The notes beneath the pieces are model-generated. The model did no database searches, was not told the origin of the DNA, and saw only the letters and a program-made list of their open reading frames with translations. A DNA stretch of 64,000 nucleotides. Source: Scleroderma bovista (Eukaryota; Basidiomycota; Agaricomycetes; Boletales; Sclerodermataceae). Position 1 is the stretch's first letter. The number at the start of each line of letters is the position of its first letter. Below, piece by piece: positions 45,068-54,377 of the stretch. The DNA lies in assembly GCA_037178675.1 (NCBI GenBank), contig JAYMGJ010000131.1, positions 1 through 64,000 on the forward strand, given 5' to 3'. Both the position numbers and the translations under genes were made by a program.

Positions 45068-47034
45068 GCGGCCATACAGCATCTTGAATGGTTGAGGTGA
45101 TAGCGGGGTGATTAAAGACGCCACGGGAGAGCTCGCCCGTCGAAAGCTGTAGATAACAACTTAAGGGAAGGGAGATGGGAAAATATTGGCATGTACCAAC
45201 ATTTCTTCGTCACAATAATTCCAATGTTGAAGTAGTTCATTGATGCGCGTCTCCCTGGTGGTGCTGAACTCCTCCAGTGATTGGTTGATCGGAATCCGAA
45301 GGCTGTAATTTTCCTGGACCAAAGCGTGCGCAACTTGCTTGAATGAATCTGTCACACTCTGTAATGTCCTTTTGACACTTTCATTCATATTCACCGAGTT
45401 CTCCAGTAGCCATGCATCTGCGATCACAATTACTTTATTTTTAATCTAGTAGATCGTTCACTTACCAGCTTCCTTCGGGAAGTGTGCTTTCGCGAGGCGG
45501 ACTACAAAGTCATCAATATATTTTGATTCGTTACCGCTCCGGATGGGTTTCTCCAAGATTGCATATTGACGAGTGCATTCTCTGAGCTCTTTTTTGTATG
45601 CTGTGATAACATAGGGTTGGATGCGGGTGGATGAAGCCACAGAGACCGCCAATGACATGGGTGTTTCGGTCCGGGAAGTGGGCAAACGACCACATCTGGC
45701 TTTGCGAATAGATTTCTGTTTCTTAGACCTGACATTAATACCAGGATCGTGCACGTCCAGATCGTGCATGCCCCCGTGGACGGTTTCCCCAGGGCGGAGG
45801 GGCATGGAAAGTTGTTCCACGTGTTCCCCGACATATTCATTCGAAGAAGTGACATTATTTGCAGGCAATTGTTCGCCATAGCCGAGTTGCAGCGGGTCAC
45901 GTCGATATAAAACATTCTGTTCAAGACCTTGGAAAGATGGCATCAATGAGGTGCCCGGCGTGATAACGTAGTGCTGCCGTGTGTAGTGGGGTTGGGGGGC
46001 GGTGGGGGGGATTGGTGGGTTAGGATACTGTGCAGTGTCAGATCTGGAAGGGCAATAGGGATCCATGCGAGCGACATCGTCGAGTGCTGAGGGATCGGGA
46101 GGGAAAATGGAGCCAGGTCCATAACTGAAGGGGGTATGAGTAGATCTGGAAGCATCTGTGCGGGCGACACTGTTGAGTGCTGATGGATGAAAGAGATACT
46201 GATAATCAGAGGGCGGGCAAGTGGATGGATGGTCAAGATACGAGGTGCGCCCTGCACTAAAGCTTGCGATCTCATCAGGCTGCAATCCGTTAGTGTCAAG
46301 TCCGAGTCTACTCCGGTAGGGGGTCCGGTCAGGTCCGGACGGAAACGGACGAGGGCAGAGGGCAGAGGGCTGGACAAGAGATTAGTCTGGCCGGAGTTGG
46401 TGACCGTTTGGATTCAACGACTAAGGACAACGAGCGTTGATCCCTTGCGTAGGTTCCGGTCAAGAAGGGGAGACAGAGACAGAGACGGAGGCGGACAAGA
46501 TCAGGAGTAGAGACTATGGTTGATTTCAGACTGAGGTGTACAGGATAATCTACAGAGTACTTATACTAAGTAAGAACTAGGGACGAGTACTTACGGTGAC
46601 AAGTAAACAGCCTAAAAGGCGGACAAAGGATAACCGGAGAAAGGGATAGACCAGGTCCGATGAAAATAAAGTCAGGTCCGGGTAAAATAAACCAGGTCCG
46701 GTGAAAATGATACAAGGTAGGAGATATATCGAGTACACGGAGAACTCACGTCAAGACAGGGCAAACGGCGAGGTGTGGTAACGAGTGAATAGAGCATAGA
46801 CCAAGGGTCGTACTTAACGGAAGGTTATCTGCGCGATCGTGACCGGAGCAGCTGAGAGCGACCAGAGTAGAGCTATAGGGCTGTGATGCGACCGGAGTAA
46901 CCGGATATGATCCAGAGTTGGACATGGTTGTAACAGTTAGCTTAGTATGCTGAGCCGATGGTCCAAGCACTCACCATGTCCTCTAATTCTGCACTGTCCC
47001 CCCACTGTGCGGCATCCCCCCATTGTGCGGCCAT
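45068..47034 (-). pseudogene. DUF6532-like gene, C-terminus cut by copy 3
   Basis: Exons 47034-46975, 46279-45466, 45417-45197 and 45146-45068 join in phase with GT-AG introns. The start is MAAQWGDAAQWGDSAELEDM, followed by a long Pro/Ser/Tyr-rich low-complexity region. Then come a basic KKQKSIRKARCGRLP segment, YVITAYKKELRECTRQYAIL, NESVKRTLQSVTDSFKQVAH, and FNHPAITSTIQDAVWP at the break. The last segment resembles the DUF6532 domain of Agaricomycete proteins of unknown function; this assignment is tentative. The first intron is 695 bases because a 642-base solo LTR lies in it. No stop or frameshift is visible before the truncation, so it was broken recently. Confidence 0.55.
46294..46935. 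mobile_element. Solo LTR (642 bases) with 5-base target duplication
   Basis: It begins TGTCAAGTCC and ends GGTTGTAACA (TG...CA) and is flanked on both sides by GTTAG (46289-46293 and 46936-46940). It is rich in CCGGAG/TCCGG words, as is the chromovirus pol nearby, but I cannot show that it is that element's LTR. It sits inside an intron of the DUF6532-like gene. Confidence 0.88.
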
Positions 47035-47311
47035 CTCGAACTGCAGTCAAGCTTGTGGTGGAAATTGAGGGGAAAGAGCGTTGACGCACACGAAGTTCAA
47101 CAGATATAGTTCGGTCACATTCGCTAAATCGAGATACCATGTACAACAGAAGAGGTTTGTACATAGAAACGTATGGACAACGATGTATACATTGTGAACA
47201 GGTGAACACCTAGAACCACGGTTAGATGTGAGTCGCCGTTCAATAAGAAAAAGGGTGCTACATGCCTCGCGGTCATTATCAATTACCCCTTTCAGTCCAT
47301 GCGCTGCCCAG

Positions 47312-48113
47312 TCACAATCTATCCCCAATCTTATCATCAACCCCCAATCCCGCATCTTCGTCGCTATCACCATCGGTTTCATAGGGGGAGGAAATCGAAG
47401 CAATGTGGCCCTTCATCACTTCTTCAAGTTGATCGAGCTGCGAGTCTGCATTATCAAGTGACAAGAGTTGCTCATTATACAACTCATGGTTGTAAGCCAC
47501 AAGGCTGTCCATGGTGTTCGTGTCTTCTTCGTCTGCCAAGTATTCCTCATATTTCTTGTAATTCATGTAATCTGCTTTATGCATGTGGCGCATAAGCTTG
47601 GAGTAATGTTCAACTTCCTTAATTTCCCAAGCTGAAGCTAGTGCTTGAAGACGTCTGGTTTCATGACCAGCATGTTTCATCTGAAGAGCCTCCTCTAGCG
47701 CCTCGGTAGAGAGGTGCTGAACACCTTCAAGAAAAAGGTACTTCCCCTGTGACAGACAATGAGCATGGTTCTGCAGTGCAGGGGGGAAGTAATACCCTTT
47801 TAGCATCCTCGCGCCCAATACCGACACCAGCGCCACCTTTCAAGGACTTCTCAGTGAAGCGCAGCTCCAAAGCTTCGGGCATATTCGGCCTGGGATACGG
47901 TAAAAACTTTCTGCGTGCTAGGGCTGAAATTTCCGAAAGACTTTGTATGGCCCTCTTAGGTTTGTCAACAGTATGTCCAGAGCTGGGTGAGGAAGCAAAG
48001 GTTGAAGAGGGAGGTGAGGAGGGGAAGGTGGCGAGCAGGGAAGACCTAGAAAGACCATAAGGTGTTGTTATTGAACTGGAAGGGGATTCAGATTGAATCA
48101 TTGTAAGTGACAT
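47312..48113 (-). CDS. Unknown protein with a probable frameshift
   Basis: It starts at an ATG at 48113 (MSLTMIQSESPSSSITTPYG), with a Ser/Pro-rich N-terminus, then PKRAIQSLSEISALARRKFLPYPRPNMPEALELRFTEKSL. The frame must change by one base near 47830 to continue as YYFPPALQNHAHCLSQGKYLFLEGVQHLSTEALEEALQ. A charged, probably helical region and an acidic tail end at 47312. An intron across the shift would be too short, so a frameshift is likely. I do not recognise the family. It is divergent to transposase C. Confidence 0.45.
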
Positions 48114-48199
48114 TCCTCAATCTGTGACTGATACTTGGGGGGGGGGTGGAGAGCGCAGGCTTGTCGGAGTTTGAAGCACTTAGACAAATTTTGTCTATT

Positions 48200-49405
48200 C
48201 CTTCAGCCACGGACTTGTCATGGAGGCCAGAGGTCAACATTTACGATGGAGACAGAGAGCATACCACCCAAGCAGGCTTATATTTATGAAGTCCCCAATC
48301 CTGGAGGGTTTGTATCCAGAGTACCATCCTAGAAGTGAAGGGTTACAAAACAGTCAGTCCCATACAATTGATTTGGTGCGACGCGGAGGAAGTTGTAAGG
48401 TCCTTGTTTGGGGACCCTATTTTTGGCGCCAACATGGCATTTGACCCTATCGAAATCAGGTCACCACTTGGACAGGAGTATAGTGAATGGTTTTCGGCGC
48501 ATGAAGCTCATCGTATCCAGGTACGTCCATTGGGAGCTGCACCTCCACATGGAACTGAAAAATAGATATCTGGCTGTTAGGACTCCCTTCCAGAGGGAGC
48601 AACAATTGTACCTGTTCTCACAGCATCCGACAAGACTCCCATGACAAGGATGACAGGAGGACTAGAAATGCACCCCCTCTTCATCAGCATCAGCAATATT
48701 CCAGGGCGTATCTGCATGTTGGCCACCTCACATGCATGGCGATGTGTTGCGTTCATGCCAATACCGAAGTTTGACGCCCCCAAGGCACACCGGACAATCC
48801 TGCAGACTCGGATCTGGCACAGATGCACTGACATTGTCACCGTGGGCTTGAAACGCATTGCGCAGACTGGATCCTTCATGTTGGACCCCCACGGATACCT
48901 ACGGCACTGTTTTACACCGTTAGTGGCATGGACCACTGACCTCCCTGAACAACAAATGCTCACATGTGCTTCAAAGAGTGCTTCCCCCATCACAGAGGCA
49001 ACTCACAAGCAGTTCGGTGATGCTCACCATCATTTGCCTCATGCAGGCAAGCTCACGCTTGAGCGCATCAGCCAAGCCTTGGAGAAGGCCAACCCATGGA
49101 ACCTGCCCTGCTTCCTAAAATTTGTGAAAGCACTGTACCTTAGCGGTATCCACTTTCCATTTTGGAGAAACTGGTGATTCGTGGACCCATCCATTTTCCT
49201 TCTACCCGAAATTCTTCATGCGTGCCATAAGTTCTTCTTCAACCACATCCTCCCATGGTGCAAAGAGTTACTCGGCGCTGAACTTGACACGCGGTTCAAG
49301 TGTCATCATAAACACACTGGGACAAGGTACTTTGCGGGTGGTGTTTTGCATGTCAAACAGATGACAGGCAGAGAACACCACAATATCCAACATACGATTG
49401 TCACC
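48200..49405 (+). pseudogene. Plavaka-type transposase C, central part
   Basis: Plus-strand transposase pieces in changing frames: NPGGFVSRVPS (about 48310); GYKTVSPIQLIWCDAEEVVRSLFGDPIFGANMAFDP (48345); EWFSAHEAHRIQ (48490); MTRMTGGLEMHPLFISISNI (48640); ATSHAWRCVAFMPIPKFDAP; DPHGYLRHCFTPLVAWTTDLPEQQ; LYLSGIHFPFWRNW; PSIFLLPEILHACHKFFFNHILPWCKELLGA; and GGVLHVKQMTGREHHNIQHTIV at 49340-49400. The reading frame then runs into a 51-base repeat array. Family: CACTA-like DNA transposases. Frame changes and a stop after FPFWRNW show decay. Confidence 0.85.
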
Positions 49406-52035
49406 ACATCAGCAACATGACAATTTGTCTGACTGTCTGGAAGTGTCTGACATGTCTGGAAATGTCTGACATGTCTGACAGTGTCTGGAATCAGACACAC
49501 TAGACTATCAGCTGAACAGATTGTTAGATAGTAAGTACTTACAGTAATTTAAGACACATTCAGACAATCAGACACAGGCAGAGGCCCAGTATGTCAGCTT
49601 TCCAGACTATCCAGATACTGCCAGAAAGGCAGAAGGTAAGTGAGCCAGGCAATTAGGAAATCCAGATAGACTCAGTCACACAGTGGATAAGTGCACCAGC
49701 TCTCCAGATTATTCAGACACTTCTAGATAGACAGATGGTAAGTGGGTCAGTTCCTTACATTGTCCAGGCACTGCCAGACAGAAATTTTGTAAGTTGATCA
49801 GCTATTTGGATTGGCCAGAAACTGCAAGAGAGCCAGGTGGCAAGTAATTCAGCTCTCTCCACACTTCAGACACTCCCAGACACCCATATAGTAAGTGGGT
49901 CAGGTCTGTACACTGCCCAGGCACTTCCAGACAGAAAGTTGGTAAGTGAGTTAGCTGTTAGCATTGTCCAGACATTTCCAGACAGTCAGATCATAAGTAA
50001 GACAGCCATGTAGACTGCCATGACACTTCCAGAAAGCCAGATGGCAAGTCAGTCAACTATCTCCACTATCCAGACACTCCCAGACAGCCAGATGGTAAGT
50101 GGGTCAGCTGTTAGCATTGTTCAGCCATTTTCAGATAGGCAGACCATAAGTGAGACAGCCCTCTAGACTGTCTTGACACTTCTAGACAGCCAGATGGCAA
50201 GTCAGTCAACTATCTCCACTATCCTGACACTCCCAGACACCCAAATAATAAGTGGGTCAGCTCTTTGTGCTGTCCAGGCACTGCCAGACAGAAAGTTGGT
50301 AAGTTTGTTAGATGTCTGCATTTCCCAGGAACTTTCAGACAGTCAGATCATAAGTGAGACAGCCCTCCAGACTGTCCTGAGACTCCCAGACAGCCAGATG
50401 GTAACTGGGTCTGCTATTAGCATTGTCCAGACATTTCCAGACAGGCAAATCAAAAGTGAGACAGCCCTTTAGACTGTTCAGATACATCCAGACACCCAGA
50501 TGATAAGTGAGTCAGTTCTTTGCACTGCCCAGGCACTGTCAGACAGAAAGCTGGTAAGTTAGTTAGCTATTAGTGTTTTCCAGACATTTCCAAACAGGCA
50601 GATCATAAGTGAGACAGCCCCCTAGACTGTCCTGACACTTTCAAATAACCAGATGGCAAGTCAGTCAGCTCTGTCCACTGTCCAGACACTCCCAGACACC
50701 CAGATGATAAGTGAGTCAGCTCTTTGTGTGGTCCCAGCACTTTCAGACAGAAAGCTAGTAAGTTAGTTAGCTGTTAGTGTTGTCTAGACATTTCCAGACA
50801 GGCTGATCATAAGTGAGACAGCCTCCTGAACTGTCCAGACACTCCCAGACACCCAGATGATAAGTGAGTCAGCTCTTTGTACTGTCCAGGCACTACCAGT
50901 CAGAAAGTTGGTAGGTTGGTTAGATGATTGCATTTCCCAGACACTTTCAGACAGTTAGACCATAAGTGAGACAGCTCGCTAGACTGTCCTGACACTTCCA
51001 GAAAGTTAGCTGGAAAGTCAGTCAGCTCTGTACACTGTCCAGACACTCCCAGACAGCCAGATGGTAAGCGGGTCAGCTGTTAGCATTGTCCAGCCATTTT
51101 CAGATAGGCAGACCATAAGTGAGACAGCCCTCTAGACAGTCCTGACACTTCCAGACAGCCAGATGGCAAGTCAGTCACCTCTTTCCACTATCCAAACACT
51201 CCTATACAGCCAGTTGGTAAGTGGTTCAGCTCTTTGCATTGTCCAGACACTGCCAGACAAAAAGTTGGTAAGTTAGTCCAATGTTAGTGTTGTCCAGACA
51301 TTTCCAGATAGGCAAATCATAAGCAAGACAGCTCTCTAGTCTGTCCTGACACTTCCAGACAGGCAGATAGCAAGTTAGTCAGCTTTCTCCACCTTCTAAA
51401 CACTTCCAGATAGACAGATGGTAAGTGGATTAGCTCTTTTCACTGTCCAGGCAATACCAGACAGAAAGTTGGTAGGTTGGTCAGCTGTCTGTATTGCCAG
51501 CCCCTTCCAGACAGTCAGATGGCAAGTCAGTCAGCTTTTTCCACCATCCAAACACTTCCAGACAGAAAGTTAGTAAGTTGGTCAGCTGTTCACATTTTCC
51601 AGACACTTCCAAACAGCCATATGGCAAGTCAGTCAGCTTTCTCGATTGTCCAGACACTCTCAGACAGCCAGATGGTAAGTGGGTCAGCTCTAGACACTTT
51701 CTATGCACTCCCAGACAGAAAGGTGGCAAGTTATTCAGCTCTCTGGATTGTCCAGACCCTTCCAGATAGGCAGATCATAAGCGGAACAGCCCTCTTGACC
51801 ATCCTTACACTTCCAAACAGGCAGATGATAAGTTGGTAAGCTCTTGGCACTATTTAGACATTTCCAGACAAGTAGATGGTAAGTTAGTCAGCTCTCTGCA
51901 CTGTTCTGACACATCCATATACTAGTAGGCAGATGGGGCATATGGTAAGCTGCCAGCCAGACCTCTGGACTGTCCAGATACTACTTACAGACAGATATAA
52001 ATGTAAGTCCACCATCTCCATGAGCAAATTAAAGC
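49406..52035. mobile_element. Fold-back family element FB2: 51-base tandem array
   Basis: The left end, CACATCAGCAACATGACAATTT, matches the left end of FB1 except for two bases (GG in FB1, CA here). After it comes an array of about 48 units of 51 bases, for example TCCAGACACTCCCAGACAGCCAGATGGTAAGTGGGTCAGCT. Translated, each unit is exactly 17 residues (LPDSQMASQSAFSTIQT, LPDRKLVSWSAVHIFQT and so on), and frames of 100-120 codons survive at 50173-50472 and 51477-51839. Neighbouring units alternate in subtype (KLV, IIS, MAS), which suggests a higher-order repeat. Every unit has a (G/A)TAAGT word. The array separates two parts of transposase C. I could not find the inverted right end. Confidence 0.75.
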
Positions 52036-52480
52036 AACAATGTCTTGGTTTTGTGGTGCAGAACATTATGACACAGTGTTTGTGAATGCAGACAACACAT
52101 GTGAGGGCATGCAGGCAATGGAAGTTGCACAGATTGTCTGGTTTTTCTCACTACCATGGACTAGTACTAGTAATGGTGTATCCTACTCATGTGCCCTTGT
52201 TCACTGGTTTGATTACTATGTTGTGGATGAGCCAGATGAGCTGACTGGCAGGATGTGGATGGTAAAGCCACCTTTCTTGGATGACAATACTTGCTACCTT
52301 TCTGTTGTCCACATTGACACCATTGTCCATGTAGCACACCAAATCTTTACTACTAGTATATTTGGCCAGAAGCCTGTGCCATTGGAAGTTAATTTGCACA
52401 ATTCCTTGGACATTTAGCAAGGATTTTATATTAATCCAAATTGCATAGATCATCACACATTTGAACTGGTGTTCTAGTAG
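52036..52480 (+). pseudogene. Plavaka-type transposase C, C-terminal part
   Basis: It reads WFCGAEHYDTVFVN, MQAMEVAQIVWFFSLPW, SYSCALVHWFDYY, TGRMWMVKPPFLDDNTCYLSVVHIDTIVHVAHQI, then after a stop CIDHHTFELVF. The order and spacing match the C-termini of transposases A (8403-8900) and D (54378-54995). The block therefore belongs to the transposase interrupted at 49405. The middle of the gene is missing. Confidence 0.85.
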
Positions 52481-52683
52481 TCTTCTCACCTTACTACTAC
52501 TTTTAGATTGTTGGACCCAGCCAGCCAAAGAGATCTTGAATGCTCTGGATGTATTCAACCCCAAGGCCATCCTGTACTGAGTTACCCAAAATGGCCATGA
52601 ACCATCTCTGATCCACTCAAAAATTGTCAAAGGAACTGCCCTCTGAGTGACATGTACTGTGTAAGAAATTGCACGACCATCCT

Positions 52684-54130
52684 CAAGTCCCAGAAGGCTG
52701 GAACCAGCTTGTGTGGACATCACTAAAAATAATGGTGACCTTGGAGCAAATTAAACAAACCTACAAAGCTTTGCTCAAGACATACTAGTATCCCAACATG
52801 GTATGAAGTCTTGTTCACTCCTCACCCATAGTAGTTTGACAGTACAATGATACCAAGTTTTCTGCTCAAATTGCTTATCTCAACCACTTCTTAAGCCCAG
52901 GACTGTTCTGACCATCCTCAAGACATGGAATGCTGGAACCAGCTTACTATGGACATCACTGAAAACAATGGCAACCTTGAGCAAATTTGTTTAATTTGCT
53001 CAAGATACTAGTATATTCCAACACAGTATGGAGTCTTGTTCACTCCTCAGCCATACTAGTAGTTTGACAGTGCAATACCAAGTTGTCTGCCCAAATTGCT
53101 TATCTCAACCACTTCTTAAGCACAGGACTGTTTTGACCATCCTCAAGACATGGAAGGCTGGAACCAGCTTGTGAACATCACTGAAAATAATGGTGACCTT
53201 AAGCAAATTAAGCAAACCTACAAAGCTTTGCTCAAGATATATTCCAACACAGTATGGAGTCTTGTTCACTCCTCAGCCATACTAGTTTGACAGTGCAATA
53301 CCAAGTTGTCTGCCCAAATTGCTTATCTCAACCACTTCTTAAGCCCACCCTGACTGTTCCAGTACACTGAAGAGTTGTTCAAGACTCAAGAGATTCCTGA
53401 GAACTTTGCCCTCAGTTGATCTTTGGAAGTTCTATCTCACTTATAGTACTATCAGGTTCATAGCAAGCAAAATCATGGTACTAGTACAGCAGGATTTTTG
53501 ATGCATTGAATGCAACAGTGTTGAAATCTACAGACATGTGAATACTACATAGTAGCCCAACAGCCCTGAAGCCATCAGTTGGGCTTATGAATTTGTGCTC
53601 AACCCCATTGGACAAGACAAAGACAGCAGTGAAATATGGCATAATTACATCCAATTCATCAAAGCTGGCAAGGTACTACTATGTAGTGTCCCAACTTCAT
53701 AGGCATCAACTCATGTCATGCAAGACAAGCACTACCTGGGAAGAACAACAAACAATGGATGCTCTTTGTAAGATCTAGTATCATAGTAGGGCTGTTCAGA
53801 TCCCTCTTGAGAATGTGGAGAAACTCTGGTCTGAACAAAATCACAGTCCATACAATCCTTTCATCTATGATTGTATTTGATTATGCATACTAGTACTTCT
53901 GCAGGCTAAACAATTTATGTCTGATTTATCTCCATCATATATGCAAGCACAGACAGTACAAGTTCACCAATTCCAAAGACATTTGGGTCCCTTGTTCCCA
54001 CCACCACCACCACCACCTTCTTCTTCAAGGCCATCAATTTAATTTACCACCTACCCCTGCTTTCAACACTGCTGAAAGAGCTCTTGTCAGTGCATGGAAA
54101 ACTTACTATTTGAAATGGGAGGAAACCTAG
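52684..54130 (+). pseudogene. RNA14: Decayed copy of RNA14 (cleavage/polyadenylation factor subunit)
   Basis: Segments match the HAT-repeat protein Rna14/CstF-77, which acts in nuclear mRNA 3'-end formation. In order: IKQTYKALLKTY and SAQIAYLNHFL (three tandem copies of this region, about 225-235 bases apart); VDLWKFYLTY near 53415; YEFVLNPIGQDKDSSEIWHNYIQFIKAGK near 53590; TTWEEQQTMDAL and RAVQIPLENVEKLWSE near 53740-53835; KQFMSDLSPSYMQAQTV near 53915; HLGPLFPPPPPP; and TAERALVSAWKTYYLKWEE near 54075-54125. Many stops and frameshifts show it is dead. Introns appear to be absent between several of these blocks, which would fit a retrocopy, but decay makes this unsure. Confidence 0.8.
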
Positions 54131-54377
54131 TATGTACATTTTACCTGAGCCTGTAATCCCACCATACTAGTACTACCGGTGATCATTCTTTGATCAAATA
54201 AAGAGTGGCATACTAGTAGTACTAGTACTAGATGATGCTGAAAAGAAAAATCAGTAGCAGTACATTTGTACTAAGCTTTACAACAAATGAGAATTTCATA
54301 CTAATGGTGTTTGTTTTAAATCCTCAGAAACTTCATATCTGTTCCAAATAGTAAAAGATATACATTCAAGATAGTAA
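54131..54377. other. Spacer with ACTAGT words
   Basis: About 250 bases between the RNA14 copy and transposase D with several ACTAGTA/TAGTACTAG words and no gene. Confidence 0.5.

Noticed and set aside
49500..51990. CRISPR-like array (regular 51-base spacing)
   Set aside because: Units are degenerate throughout with no alternation of fixed repeat and unique spacer, and the genome is eukaryotic.
52187..52723. Minus-strand open frame of 178 codons
   Set aside because: It overlaps the transposase C C-terminus on the plus strand, which matches its paralogues; the minus-strand product shows nothing recognisable.
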